Positions 1 through 14,094 of a stretch of DNA of 64,000 nucleotides are shown one piece after another. The DNA comes from Muricea muricata (Eukaryota; Cnidaria; Anthozoa; Malacalcyonacea; Plexauridae): assembly GCA_963855995.1 (NCBI GenBank), contig OY979718.1:643501-707500 (forward strand). The letters are read 5' to 3'. The notes under the pieces were generated by a model. The model was not told the DNA's origin. It ran no database searches and worked only from the letters and a program-made list of their open reading frames with translations. The stretch's first letter is position 1. Each line of letters begins with the position of its first letter. Both the position numbers and the translations under genes were made by a program.

Positions 1-3000
1 ATCAACTTAAATTTGTGCAATTAATTAGCAATATTGATATGTTCCTCGCTAGTCTATTTTTGTTTCTTTTTTAAAATGCCAGGAACTCTTGAGATTTAAC
101 ATTAATTTTAAAAATAGTCACTGATTGGCCCTCGGCCATGCATCAAACAAACTGATTACGATACCTTTCAAACAAACTCATTTGTTTTGCATGTGTAACA
201 ATTAAGACCTTTTTATGATTATAAGGAACATAAATCATTATACACTTGAAAAGAATTTCTATTATTAACATTGTTTTGACTAAACTCTATCTTCATTTTG
301 AAATCCTTTACGACGAGTAATTCAGTGTGATTGTACTCGTAGAAATCAATATTTTACTTAACACAAAAGTGATGTCATCAATCATAAAACATTGCTCGCT
401 TTTTAAACGACTTTGAGGTTTCGACCCGCCGCCGAGTGGCGGTGACATGAAAGAACCCAATTCACAGCGGTTGACCTTTGAAAGGTTACTCCTTTTTGTT
501 GTAAAAGACAACATTATTTTTTCCTGCCTTCGATATTGTTTGAACTATGTAAAAGCTAGAAAGTTTTACTTGATTTACTTGCCTCGAATGCCACAAAGAT
601 TTACTTGCCTCGAATATTTGTTTAATCAAATATTAGTCAATTTAAACTTTAGTTTTCAAAGCAGTTAATAAAGTTAATAGCGGAAATTGTATACAAGTGT
701 ATAATAATTGTGTAACAGTGCTACATGTTAGACATAAAAATAAACTTTCATAGCAAGAGAAAGGCCTTGCAAGTTGTTAATTCAACCGGCCTTTTTATAA
801 GAGTCGGTACTTTTTTAAATTAATGTGGTTTAGTTGTTTTATTTTCATTTGTCCATGCTATGTCCAATAAACCTCATGACGTTCAGTCTCCTGCATTCTT
901 TAAAAAATTGTGTCGGTAACTATAAAAGTAGATGACATGCCAGGAATAACTGTTTAACTTCATTTTTCTTCAATAAATTAATAACAGAATAACGCCGAAC
1001 ATGCGGTATAGCTACAATCACGTTGCTGGGAAATTTTATATTGCCAACATTAACAGCCGATATTTCTTGCACATGTGAACATATAATGTTTACATTGCGT
1101 TTGTGTTACAGTAATTTTGTTTGCATAATAATTTTATTTTAAGAGCTGATCTAAATGCCGCTTGACTAAAGTCTACGGTGTATTTTTGTTCTTTAACCGT
1201 TACCTTTCATCAGTACAGCGTATTTTCTACAGAATCTATACATGAGTTTTCTGATTTTTTTTTATTTTTCAGTTCAGGTCTATGTTGTCATTTGCAACTT
1301 TTGAACTTGGAAAACGAATTGTTAAATCCAAGTTTATTTGAACGATATTAATAATGAATATCAGAGGCGGTCCCTAATTTGGAGTATCTCGCTCGTCAAA
1401 GCAGTTTTAAAGTTAAACAAATTAATTATTCATGTAAATAAACTCAAAGCAGCCACTTAAATTAGTCTGAGGTAGTTAATATGCAACGCTCTAGGGTGAA
1501 CCACATAGCAGTAATCAGCTTGCAAGAACAACACACTTTCAGCGGTAATAAGGATTTCATCGAAGGTAAAGTATTCTTTATAATCTTTGTGTACTAGATT
1601 GCTTGATAAGAGATTTGACACAAGATGGGTGTTACTTTGCCACCTTCTACCAGTTGTTGAACACGCCTACCGTTACGAAAAGCCAATATGAGATCATGCA
1701 TGTCGCTTGTAGTCTAGATATATCCTTTTCCTATTCTACTACAGATGATTTTATTTTCTCCTATTTTAAAAAAATCGTTATGAAATGAAATATATTTTAG
1801 CAATATAAAACTCAAATTATTTTATTCTGACTCTATTCTCACGTTTTCGTGACTCCGTCATAATATTCAAATCAGGTAGAAATATACGCTTTCCCCTATA
1901 TTAAACACGATCTGTCGGCATATTAGACTGTCTCGAAATTTACAAATACAAGAAAGCTTCAATTGTTTCAAAACTTAGCAGCAGTTGCTAGACTGGAAAT
2001 GAAGGTATTACGACAGGAATATATATATTGTACTACAATAAAGCGACAGTATGATCTTCTCCCGAGACACATATCTTTACTTACAATCTGAAGAAGAATA
2101 GAAGAGATGAGCAGTATTAGTGAGGCGACAATTTCAGTAAAAACCCGATACTAATAGTGAGACGTAGAAGGTATATATAGCTATATTTTTTACATTACAT
2201 CAAACATTTAAACTTCAGTTTGTTTGTCGACTGAAAAATGGATTGAAATATAAATACACTTAAATATACTTACATTATATTGAGAACAATTACAGTTTGA
2301 AATATTTTTCGCGAAATATTAATGTGTAATGACGATAATGAGTGAATGTAATTTCAATAGATTATTATACACGAATAGGAAAAAAAACAGTACACATCGC
2401 GCCAGCAAACCTTTCGCATCGTGTTTTAAGACAATGAATAGGTCGTCATAAGTGACATAGTCATATATCACCAAGTGTGATACTACAAGTAATCGCGACT
2501 GACAAGCAAACGGCTTTTCTTGTACATGCAGTCAGTGTAAATTTGATTTTATAAACATCATTACCACTAATAACTGATCTAACCGAACTCATCATATATT
2601 CAATCATATGTACTCATGATGAAAGTATTCTATGTCATGTCTGTGGCAACATATCTTCTTCTCAAGCTTTATCATTTATCCGTCATTAATTTCATCATAC
2701 TAACAAGCATATAAATAAATCTAAATTTTCCCACGGAAAGGAAACTTCAATTTCTCCAGTAAATTATTTGCCGACATTCCTAACGAAGTTACTTTGAATA
2801 AAAGTAACTATAACAAATTTGTTAGCACATGTGAGCATACTGCGATAGGATAACTACACGCCGGAGTTCTGGCGAGCAAGCATGCTTCACTGCATTCATG
2901 CGCAACGTAGGATTTTTTCACTAAATCTTTCTATGCTTCTCACTTCATTTTTTTTTTGCTTTGCATGACTTATACACATATATTCCGATTTGCATTGCAC

Positions 3001-4668
3001 TGAAAATTACAACAAAGCAGTTGGATACTTCTTACATACGTACAGGATAAATGAGATGAATTACATGAAATAGCTATATCATGTAACATTACTGGTGTTA
3101 ATCTGTTAATGTCAAGTGGACTAATAATTAAAAAGTTGTTATTTGTATCTATATAGTTTAATGACCTAAAAGTCATGAAAATGACTTATTCAAACCATTT
3201 ACGAAGTCTTACAGATAGCTTCTTAAGTAGCTACTAAGATTAAAGTCGCTATGCACGTCCATCTCCGATATTTCTCCCGAGACAGAAGTGTGTGAAATAT
3301 TGTGGAATAAAATATTGCAACCAAGATAGGCTGGAATTATATCTATATAAGTCGGCAAGAAAAGTAATTAATTTCCCGCATGCCTGTATTTTGCAACATT
3401 TTTCTCGCTTGCTGGGTCGACTAGCTGGGGGTAATCTATATAATGCGGACTAATCAGTTTACAGGCGTGTTTTATAAGAGGGTTTTGAAGCCGCACAATC
3501 TACTCATACTCTGGTCATTATGATGAACAATTAAAGTCACTGTGCTGTACTTTCCTGCTGAATGAAGACTGTTTATTTCTTGGAACCATACCTAATTACA
3601 TCTAATAAGAATTTGGCGTCGGCATACGCTGTTTCTTTGCTGTGCGGAGTGCCTTTCCTATATATGGTGTTCTAGGGTGAGTCACTTGGCTTACTTTCAA
3701 CGAATAAGTTTAAGTCATTTCTAAAAAACGTTTAAAACCATATTAATATGAGTCAGTTAGCTATCCTGAGAAATCTTTGGTTTTCTCATGTTGAAATATC
3801 TTCTTGGTTTGAATGAATATTAGTTTTACACAGTTTGATATCAGTCTGGCTGTTTGTTTCCGTCCGACAAAGCGCACTCCGAGCGATGCAGTGTGCCCAT
3901 ATACCATAATTATCTCAGGTATTTCCTACCAAAATAAATAGCGAACTGTTGATACGGTTTCAGTATCCGGTATTTGGTTTCAAGTTAAAAAGGCAAAACG
4001 AGCAAGGCGTGTAATTTTAAATTAATTTTCTTTAGTTTTTCGCTTCCCGACACAGCGTCTCTTGCTGGGTATAGGCAAACATTTCTGCGGACAAGTGTGC
4101 ATTGGTGATGAGTATTATAGTGAATCGCGACGCGCTATGCAATTATTACTTATTGTTGATAACCTACAAGTGGCAAACCCATGCTGAGCATTGCCAAGTG
4201 ACAAATTTTAGCCTCGATTGTGTTCATTGGGAGACTGAATTTAGTGATGAGAGCTAGGAATTTAAAAAGTGGCAACTTCATTGGTTATCCGGCTTAATTA
4301 ATGTCATAATTGTCAATCAAGCAGTTTTAATCGGAAGCTGTTCGGACAATGAACGCGCGAGTAATAAGACTACACTAGTGTGTGTTAAGTCTTAACAAAA
4401 GCATTGGATTATTTTTAAGTCGAATAACTAGACGAGCAACCGGCCGTAGTTCACTCTAGAACTCGGCGTTTGATCGTTTCCTGACGAGTGCGTGAATATG
4501 GCGTTAGATCTTCGGTCTAAAGAGACCAGGGTAAGGTTACACATCATCCTGCGAGTAGCGTACATAAACTGTGGTCCCAGATACGTGTGTTCTGACGGAA
4601 TTAGGGAAACATCTCTCAAGAGATAATATAAGTATGTAATGTTTTCTTTTCTTCGTTCTTGTCTATAG
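1..4668. other. upstream/5' non-coding region of prickle, no gene seen
   Basis: I find no convincing coding exon on either strand; the short open frames are AT-rich and match no family I know. A splice acceptor (ctatag, ending near 4668) lies six bases before the prickle start codon, so at least one non-coding 5' exon of prickle must lie further upstream, here or outside the window. A small imperfect stem (AAAGGCC ... GGCCTTT) lies near 761-797. Confidence 0.6.
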
Positions 4669-4674
4669 AGCATA

Positions 4675-7600
4675 ATGGCTTGTGACGATACAGAGAAAGC
4701 GTGTACGAACTGCGGCGATGGATGCCCGGGTTTTTCAATGCATTATTGGAGGTAAGTGGCAAAATATGACCCATATGATTTAAATCGCAATACATCTGCC
4801 ACAGGTGGCTAAGATATGTGGTTTATAAAACAGACACAACATGATCAGGATCATTTCGATAACTTTCATGAGAAAACATCTCATGTTTTTCAATACTTTT
4901 ATTTGAAGTTTTACGACTTCCTGAAATAGTGAGCCTTGTGGTTTCCCGTCGGCTCTAGCAATACAGAAGAGCATATTGGATAACATAACTTGCGAGTGTT
5001 TTGCCATCAATACTATGACCACCAAGTGCGCAGTCACTGGAATGCTTTCAGATCAACGTAGCAACAAAGGCACTATCTCTTCTACTATTTTTTTTGTTTT
5101 ACACAATCACATGTTTACGACTCACAGGTATATGATTTTGCTCGACTTAATTGAAGAGAATCTTTAAAAATGTGATTCATGCATTCCGCAATTAGACTTG
5201 TTGCATTCAATACATGATTAATCTATTTACAGTTGGTACAGCTTGCATATTTGATCCTATATTTGTTCTCTGCTGTACTCCTTATTCCGCCGAAAGAAAT
5301 GATAGGTTATAAAGTGCTAGTTGTGCATGATTGACGAAGAATTGATGGCTTGTAGATTTACTTGTCAAGCAGTCAAAGGAAGGCAAAGCGTTAACGTAAC
5401 ATGTAACACTAGCAAGGAAATGTTTAATGGCTTGGAAGGTGATAATATAATTAAGACACTTCACTGCATCACTTTGTCTGGTTGAGGTCTTCCTTAGTCG
5501 ACGCTTGTAAAGAATCATAAAGTGTTGTTGTCCAGGGTTACCATACAGTGTTTGCTTTGCGTCTATATTGGGTCTTTTTAATGACAAAACGGGAAAGATT
5601 GTGCTATCTTTTCACATCAGAATTGCTCTGTGTTTATTTGTTACAATCTAAGAGCACTTACTAAATTCTACAACTGTGATATAATGCACAGAAATAGCAG
5701 ATGGAAAATATTTTTAAATAATGACATATATTTATTGATTATTCACTGCAACCTTACCGATTCAGAACAGCCGTAATAACACATTGGTATTGAGGACTCG
5801 CGTAGTATGCTTGGTTTTGCCCCATAATACCCGCCTCAACAACACTCTGAGGATAAAAGAAAAGACGGTTTCTTGCGGCATATTTTTAGTCGAACAAACA
5901 GCGTATACGTAGCGTCAGTATATCTATATTGATGGGATAGTTGTTGTTTTAATATTACAGTGTATCATGTTGCAAGACTTATAATACAGTTTTTCACGAT
6001 TCAGGTCGAATATTCTTTGCCCGTCCTAAAGTGATTTGAGTATTTACTTTTCGTGCAGTCGTCAAAACAGCCCCACTGCGTCATAAAGTATTAGACATCG
6101 AGGATTAATTTATTGGCCTATCTCAATGTATTACTGTGTCTGAATCTCATCTGTTCTCTATAGAGAAAGCTAATGTTAATTGGATTAAATGTTATTTCAA
6201 CGCCAGAAGCAATGAAATGAAACCATCAGACATAGAAAACACACGCTTTCTCATCTCTGTCTCGTTTCTACCGTGATCCTAACAATTATGGCAGGTTTTC
6301 TTTCATATCACTTTCGCTGTTTACACTTTGGCTTCAAAATGTGGTTGAGATCGATTCCGTCATGGCGTCATCTAACTCATAGTCATAGACTCATAGCTCT
6401 GTAATATGTCAGTTCCAACGTTACTTATTCTTCAACAACACACGACATTTAGTACAGATTACTACAGAATGTTTGGAACGGTCTTATCGAGATAATAATA
6501 TTGCGAAAGTTTTAAAGCTGTTTGTTATGGTAGTGAGAAAATATTCAAGCCTGTCACTTTTCTTTTGCAAGCAGCTTGTGTGGATTAATTTGACACGTTT
6601 GTGTTTGTATATACAGATTTATTAAGTTCTCGTTAAATTCGGGTGTGAAGACAAAAATGTTATTAAATTGTGTTAGATTACTAGTCAGAATGCATTTTAC
6701 AAAGATTAAAAACTGAATGTTTTGTTTGGATAAGTTTTTTGTTTGACGCCATCAAACAAAAAACTTATCGCTATAGTACAGAGATCAGATTAAAAAGGTT
6801 TGTAGCGTATAGATTTATTTGTAAGGAGGGCGAATAGTTGTGCAGATAATATTTGACTTGCATATTCTATTCGAAATTTGCGATGAAGTTTTAAGCTATG
6901 TAAATACTTCCAGCTGACTCTTGGCTGGGCACACTGTGTTTAAAATGAAAGTTGCTCTTACGCTAGATTAATTTGGAAAAACAATTGTTCTTCCGCAATC
7001 AAGCTTATTTGCGATAGCATGAACAAACCATATGAGATAGAGCCCCACACGTTCTTTTATATCCTTGGCACCACTTACGTACGTTTAAACGTCAGAGATA
7101 AGCATCAACTGATCGAACAAACCACGTTCGTTTATTTCACATACCCATTTAATTCATGATGGTAGCGAGTTGTAGTGCTGAGTAACTTGATATTTAATTT
7201 TAAAACTCATAATGGCTGCATACACAACCTTTAACCTGGGCTACTTTATGCTGAAATCGTGCAAGAATTTCTAAAGCCCACCAAAAATGCCTTGGATTTT
7301 TTTGCATGGCTTATTTGAGAGTACTTTCGGAAAGATTTTAGAAGTTTTAAAGAGATTTAGTGGAATTTTCTAAGGATTGAAAGATTTAGTTAATTTATTT
7401 GAATTTCACGCTGCAGTCTACTTATGATTATTTGATCTACCTGTACATGATACAAATATTGCAGTGATCTGAAATCCTTTTACTGTATATGTTTCAGGAA
7501 AATCTGCAGTAACTGCAAATGTCCAAGAGAAGCACACAACATCTTTCTTAATGACCTGGATCAAATACCAACCAGTCAGTTTATGGTAGAGTTCAACCGT

Positions 7601-10600
7601 GACAGTTTTGTCAGTGATGATGACAGTGGATGTCCTCTGGAAGAATATTGTTGGGTTCCTGTTGGCTTATCACCTGAACAGGTACTGGATAATACAGGTT
7701 TTATTTATGACCTTTTTATATCATGTTGTCACTTTATATACTTGATCCTGATAGTAAACACATTAGGATTGATAATGGCATTTTTCTGAGATATTTATGG
7801 CAATAGCTAGAGTAAAGTGATGAAAAAAATAACCAAGCTGGTTTGGCTGGAAGGTGGGAAAAAATTTAAAAATTCCAGCAATGCAAAAGGTCTAATTATA
7901 ACATAGCAATGACAATTCACATGTGGCTTTGGGATCTACAATGAATGAACTATTCTTTAACTATGCTGTAAGGCACAAAACCTCAATATGATAGTCATTT
8001 TCATCTAAATTCACTCTGGCAATGATTGTGCTGTAATATAATCAAAATATTAAATTTATTTTTACTTGGTTGTTGGGGTATTTCGTGGAATTGCTCAGTA
8101 GACCTGGTAAGAATTGGTCAAAGTACGTCTTGCAATTAATGACTACAGTGCACCATGAATACTGGACAAGAAATAAAATGTACACATTGCAAGCTGCTGA
8201 CCGGTTATTGTGCTGACTCTGATTCATATCTTAATTGTAGGTTTTTGCATACATGGATGCCCTGCCAAAAGACAAAATTCCTTATGTTAGTAGTCCTGGC
8301 GAGAAATACAGAAATCGTCAGCTTATATTTCAACTACCAGCCCATGACAGTGAATCACAGTATTGCAACAAGCTAAGTGAATCAGAAAAGCGAGAGCTAA
8401 AGCTCTTCAACTCCCAAAGAAAAAGAGAAGCTCTTGCTCGAGGACTGGTAAAGCAAGTTACATCAGAGGGATTAATGTGCGAGGAGGTAATTCCTTGTTA
8501 TTATATTTCATTTGATTAGTAATTGCAGAGAGTGAAATTAGTGTGAAGACTTGTATAATTTATCATCAGGCAGTCACTTCAATATTTTTATAATAGAGTT
8601 AACCTTTTTTCCCCTAAGGGTTGCACAGTATACCCATTTCATTTATACAGTGCAATTAATTTATGCTGTGACTTTATTAACATAACTGTACAATATATAA
8701 GAGTGCAGCTTAGCATTGTACAGACTTGGCAGTGAATATTTATATATTTGTTTTCTGACAAACCAATTTCTTTTGATATTAGTGAGGCAGATCATAAATA
8801 TATGGATGCTGACATGCACATTCCACTGAAAAGCAAGTTTCAGCCCTGTATGAATTAGATTTTACATGTGTCCATTCACAGCTGACTTACTAACTTGCCA
8901 AAACATACATATATGTAAACATCCTATACAATGCATTTTAGACCTAAAGTCACACACTCATTGACACGACACCATTTTATGTAACATTTTATGCTCAAGT
9001 CCTTGATGCACCCCTATTTTTCTATGCTTGTTTTGAACTCATCAAGTCTACTCTCCCAGTCACTTTGTCTAACACCAGGAACCTGTTGTTCAATGCTGGG
9101 GAGTTTCTGGGGGTCATTTTGCACAATTAGAATTTAAGATTTAATGGGAAATATACGCTGCTAAATTTATTCCATGTTCTAGTTTTCTGCTGTGCCTTTA
9201 TACATTGGACACATTGACATTGCTAAACAATAATTCACAATATTCACCAAAAATTAAAATAATCAAGGGTTAAACTTCAGTACTGTTAAACTTCAGTACT
9301 ACCCAGAACTTAACCTCGACCTTTTCATGTTTTATACCCCGGCATTAGCTTCAAACTAAAACAAACTCTGAGATTTTTAACGAGGCTGAAAACCAATCCT
9401 CTTCATATTGAAACAATTACCTTTTCCTTCTCCATGGAAATCAGCAAATTTTGGTCATTTGATTGCTTCAGAATTTCCGGAAGGAAAATCTCGATGTTTC
9501 CAACGATTAAATGTTATTTGAGAGATTTTTACGTACGTAAATAAGAAAATTATTAAAATGTTATAAACCGTATTGTACTTACCATGAATTATTTAAATAT
9601 TCAAATGAAGGAAGTGTTCTTAACGTCGTGATTTCGTTCGGAAACAGTAAAATACAAATTAACTAGCAGCTAAATTGAGGAATTGCCATTGAATTGCACC
9701 CGGTCACAGATCAGGTATAGAACCAGATGTCTCACTAAGCAAAATTTATGTCCGCGATTTTGAAGAGCTCGCGTCAGCCTTCGTCAGATTTGCTCGCGTC
9801 AGACTTGCTCGCGTCAGACTTGCTCGCGTCAGATCACTCGCGTCAGATTTGCTCGCGTGGCGTGAATCTTTCTTGCTAAAAAGAAGCAGCGTATCATTTA
9901 TCAGTAAAATTCGTCAAGAAAGTAAAGATCAATAGGTAGTTGCGCCTAAAATCGCCGTTTAACTGCCAAAATTCTGCACTTCCCTATCTTTTTTCTGATA
10001 AAAAATGTGCATTACACTTGCCAGAGGTATTGCGTGTCCAATTCGTGCTCTCACGTAAGCAGTACACGTCAGCGTGGCAAGTGCCATTGCGTGAGCAATT
10101 CGTGCTCTCTGGTTGCGTCATCTCGCGTGTGCAATTCGTGATCAGCCGAAAAATCGCGGACACGAAAACATTAGGAATAGATAGGAAGTGAGACATCTGG
10201 TTCTATACCTGATCTGTGACCCGGTGCACCATCTTGAATTTGTCCGCGTTTGAGGTCTGGACACGAGCTCTTACCGGAAACCATATCATTAGCCGGAAGA
10301 AGTTAATTTAATGAATGGGAGTCGAACTGATACAGCCACTTGCCAGTGAATATAAAAGACGCCAACAATCTGGTAGTTACACCACTATCTGCACCAGTTA
10401 ATACTCTTTTACTATACCCACAAAATTCAAAGCCTAATCGAGCATTTGCGTGAGTGATATAAAATAAAAACTAGCATTAAACCTACTTGTGTTTTAAACC
10501 TGTGCTGTTACTTTGGTTTAAGGGCTTTAAGGCCCCGTTTACTATGATCCTACGTTTAGCATTCCGTTGAGAAATCATTACGTTTAATGCTATTTTGTTT

Positions 10601-13600
10601 ACACCATGAAGGAGTGATTTGCCGTAATGCCGTAGCATCGCAATTAACAAATCACTGCGGTAAATTAACTAAATTATGTGTGTTAAATACTCGGTCCGTT
10701 TGAAAAATAAGCGCCGAAATATAACCCTAGATTACTTTGTATTGTTCATGAATAACCTCACACTGCTCACAGTATAGTATTATTGCGTGGCAATTGACCA
10801 TTTACACCAGGACGCTACTCCTACAGTCCTAGCACTAGTGTTGCATCATCATTACGGCATGGTCTAAACGGGGCCTTATAAGAGCGTGTGCAGCGTTGCT
10901 CGTGTCTCATTCATAAATAACTTTTGCGGAGGAGAAAGCTTCCGATTAATGATCTGGTTTCCGGTAAGAACTCGTGTCCAGACTTCAAACGCGGAAAAAA
11001 TCAAGCTTGTGCACCTGTTGTAGTTCCTCAATTTAGCTGCTAGTTACAAATTATATCGTCGCCATATTGAACAATCACAATTTATTATTTTGCCGGGGGG
11101 GGGGGTGGAAATTGTGATTGAATCCAATGAATCAACATTATTCACTATTTCCGAACTAAATCACAATACGGTTTATAACATTTTAATAATAGTCCGTGGT
11201 CTATACCCTATATAGTATAAACGACTATAATGCATATATTTTAACCACGTCACAACATCAACGACACAGGCTTTTTTTGTAAATAAATGCAAGCTCACAG
11301 TTAAAGTTGCGGCGACTTCCAATTGTGTTGGAAATTGATGTGTTAATAGAAACTAATGTGCGTCTTTTTTGTTATCCACTGACAATATATGTATAGTATT
11401 GTGTCGGGAATGAAAGGTTACATAATGTACTAATATAGCAATTACCCTGTGTCGTAAACTATAGAAAGAGTCAACTAAAGGCAATTCTGTCTAATTTCAG
11501 TGTGATAAAGAAGTAATATATGGTGATATCGCGGTTTACGCAAGTCGAATGAAGAACAGCAATGCTTTGTGGCACCCTCATTGCTTTTGCTGCAATGATT
11601 GTAAAGAATTGTTGGTGGACTTAATCTACTTCTACAAAGATGAGATGGTCTACTGTGGACGTCACCATGCTGAAAAATATCGACCACGTTGTTGTGCTTG
11701 TGATGAGGTGAGATAATCGACACATACACTAAGAATTCGCGCATACGAGGTCGTTTTCGGGCGTTTTCAGTCTGAATTATTTCAAAAAGCTCTCGACTTG
11801 TTAACATTTACTGAAAACCAGCATGAATCTCGTCGAAGGAAAAAAGTAAACACTTTATCCCATGAGATCTTTTATAATTCATATCCTTTTCGTTTTGACT
11901 GTTATGAAAACGCTCGGAGAAGACCTCATGTACACGGTCTAAATGTTGTAAAATAATCAACAAAAATCTTGCTGATCTTATGCCTACAGTAGCTTGCAAT
12001 GCAGAAACTGCATATTTGATGTTGTGTATATCTAACACATTCAAAATGAACTTCTTGTGAGAAATCAAAACATTAGGATCTAATAATCTAAAGTATAAAT
12101 CGTATTTATTTAAGAATAATCACAAAAGTGGTAAGAAGGATTTGCTTAATATTCAAAACAAAAACTTAGTCTAAGCGGTTTTAAATCATCATTCCAGTAT
12201 TTTGTTATACCAAAATCTATCATTACTGAACGTTGTTCCACGTTGATGTTAATACGCATGCCGGTATGTTTATACGACGAAGATACTCGTCTATATTGTT
12301 TTTACGTAATCCTGTTTTTTCCAACTTGATATAGACTAAATTGTTTCAAGACACCCAATGAGTGTTTGCTTTAATTTAAGCTCCCTTTATTTGTTTTTCT
12401 TGCAGCTTATCTTCGCAAGAGAGTTCACTGAAGCCGAAGGTCGCAGCTGGCACAAGAAGCATTTTTGTTGTTTCGAATGTGAGAGTGTTCTAGGTGGGCA
12501 GAGATATATAATGAAACAAGATCGTCCATATTGTTGTTCTTGTTACGAGCAACGATTTGCTCAATACTGTCACTCGTGTGGACACATCATTGGTGTGGAT
12601 GATGATCAACTCAGTAAAGGTGAACTTCACTGGCATGCAAATGACAAATGTTTTAGTTGTTTTACGTGCGGTATCTCGTTGGTTGGTAGTCCATTCATGC
12701 CTAAAGATGATGAAATTTACTGTTCCGCGAAATGTAGTCGCCAAGTGAACAGCGAAGTTCCCCCGTCATTACAACATAAACTTCTAGAAGATGATCTTGC
12801 ACGTGAACGTGAAGTGATCGGTGTTGCACCGCAGTTGAGAAAAGTTAAAGAAACAACGTTTGACGAGTTTAACAATGTACGCAGTGATGTCAAACTTATT
12901 GAAACTTGTAATAAGCACAGCTCAAGGGTAAACAACTCATCGCGCAGTATTCAAAGAAAGCCGCAGAAGTCACGTGACGATGACGTAATTCTAGCTATTC
13001 CTGTCGAGGACGGAGATAGTAAAGATAGTAGTTATGGTACGGAAACGTCCTCTCTGGTCGATGAAGATATCCAAAGACATAGATACCTGTCATCAAGCTA
13101 TGGCGTCAGCAGAAGCACACATCGTAGTCGTGATAAAGATCGAGGATATGACACAGACTGTCCAGCCTCAACCTGTATATCACGGAAATCGAGTGAACGA
13201 AGTACCGATCGTGGTTACGAGACTGACGGTACCATGAGACCACAGCGAATAAATGAGAGGAGAGTTGTACGAACTTATGAAACGAAACAAACTCGTCAAA
13301 GGCAATCATCGCGTTGTGGATACGAGACAGACGGTGGACGAAGTCGGGTCCATAACGACATGTTTGAACGTGGCTATGATACTGACGGAGCTCAGAGACA
13401 AGGGTATAGATCAAGAAAGCAAGATAGCAGAGGTTACGACACGGATACTGGGAGAACAAGAAATTTTGATAGAGGATATGATACTGATGGCTGCACGACC
13501 AGAATACATAAAGACAGATTGCTTCGTTCAAAGAAAAACAACAACACAAAAACCGTTATTTATTATGATTTGCTTGGTGGACTTGATGATCGCGAATTTG

Positions 13601-14094
13601 ACCGTGATGCTCCGTTGCAAATGGTTTACACAAACAATTCCAGGAAACCCAATGCACGTTCTATAGGATCTATGCCACCACGTATGTATAGCAGTGTTCG
13701 GGAGGCAAGTCACAAAACACGAGGGCGAGAACATGATATGGGCGTAAATAAAATTAACTCCTATTCCATGGAAATGCTCAACCAAAATGTTCCACAATAC
13801 GCTCGTACACCTGAAAACAACCGAGGAGCGATGAGAAGAACAAGCAGAAATATTAATTCGGAATCGCATACGAGAGAACGGAAAGGAACAAATAATAAAA
13901 AGTCTCTCCCTTGGGAAGATCCTTTCTCTAACCCAGTCCGCTACCCTAACCTGGCTGAGACAAACACGCGCAGAATCCGTTACGTTGATGAAGTTGGCTT
14001 TTCGCCTGAACCCCGGTTATTCAACTCGTCCAGCAACAAGACACCCAAGACAGAACGCAAAAACAAGTCGAAAAAGGATTGTCGTGTACAGTAA
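4675..14094 (+). CDS. prickle: Prickle-like PET and triple-LIM planar cell polarity protein
   Basis: Five coding exons join in phase to about 800 residues: 4675-4751, 7498-7681, 8241-8486, 11501-11707 and 12406-14094. Exon 1 and the start of exon 2 give the cysteine-rich [18 protein letters not shown] lead-in. The rest of exons 2-3 is the PET domain ([29 protein letters not shown]). LIM1 spans the exon 3/4 junction (CEEC) and continues through exon 4. LIM2 and LIM3 open exon 5 ([24 protein letters not shown]). In known Prickles this PET-LIM set binds Vangl/Strabismus and Dishevelled at the cell cortex to set planar polarity. The charged, serine-rich tail has six RGYDTD-type motifs and ends in CRVQ, a CaaX-like farnesylation signal as expected for the family. 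All introns are GT-AG. Testin and Espinas/Prickle paralogues are the alternatives; the CaaX end favours Prickle. Confidence 0.93.
6729..6769. repeat. perfect 18-bp hairpin in prickle intron 1
   Basis: GATAAGTTTTTTGTTTGA and its exact reverse complement are separated by five bases (cgcca). It lies in the first coding intron of prickle, far from either splice site. It may be the relic of a small foldback insertion. Confidence 0.8.
9701..10224. mobile_element. nested MITE with CGGTCACAGATCAGG termini
   Basis: The ends are inverted copies reading about CGGTCACAGATCAGGTATAG and continuing through AACCAGATGTCTCACT. They are flanked by a TGCACC direct repeat (9695-9700 and 10225-10230). The interior has a short tandem array (GCTCGCGTCAGA units at about 9765-9860) and a second set of CAATTCGTG units at about 10038-10140. 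It is non-coding. Confidence 0.7.
10531..10875. mobile_element. MITE with AGGCCCCGTTTA terminal inverted repeats
   Basis: AGGCCCCGTTTA at the left is mirrored by TAAACGGGGCCT at the right, with TA on both outer sides. Such GC-rich GGCCCCGTTTA ends are typical of small DNA transposons of the PIF/Harbinger or ISL2EU kind, but the target duplication is too short to decide. It sits inside the larger foldback element. Confidence 0.5.
13138..13490 (+). repeat. RGYDTD/GYETDG repeat tract in the Prickle tail
   Basis: Within exon 5, about residues 483-600, a heptad-like motif recurs six times: RGYDTDC, RGYETDG, CGYETDG, RGYDTDG, RGYDTDT, RGYDTDG. The spacing is irregular at 10-30 residues. It is a degenerate protein repeat rather than a recent DNA duplication, because codons differ between copies (for example gatatgacacag, ggttacgagact, ggctatgatact). 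The tract is rich in Arg, Asp and Tyr and is predicted to be disordered. Confidence 0.8.

Larger units (their letters stand above)
9548..11194. mobile_element. large foldback element in prickle intron 3, with nested insertions
   Basis: Long inverted arms face each other. The left arm (9548-9697, continuing 10225-10303) contains ATTATTAAAATGTTATAAACC, AACTAGCAGCTAAATTGAGGAA and GTCTGGACACGAG. The right arm (10932-11194) contains their reverse complements in mirrored order. The left arm is interrupted by a second inverted-repeat element at 9701-10224, and the interior holds a third at about 10531-10875. No coding capacity is seen. The arms are imperfect, so the outer element is older than the inner ones. 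Confidence 0.75.

Noticed and set aside
13106..13549. 147-codon antisense frame opposite the Prickle tail
   Set aside because: It is a shadow of the repetitive coding strand with no independent evidence.
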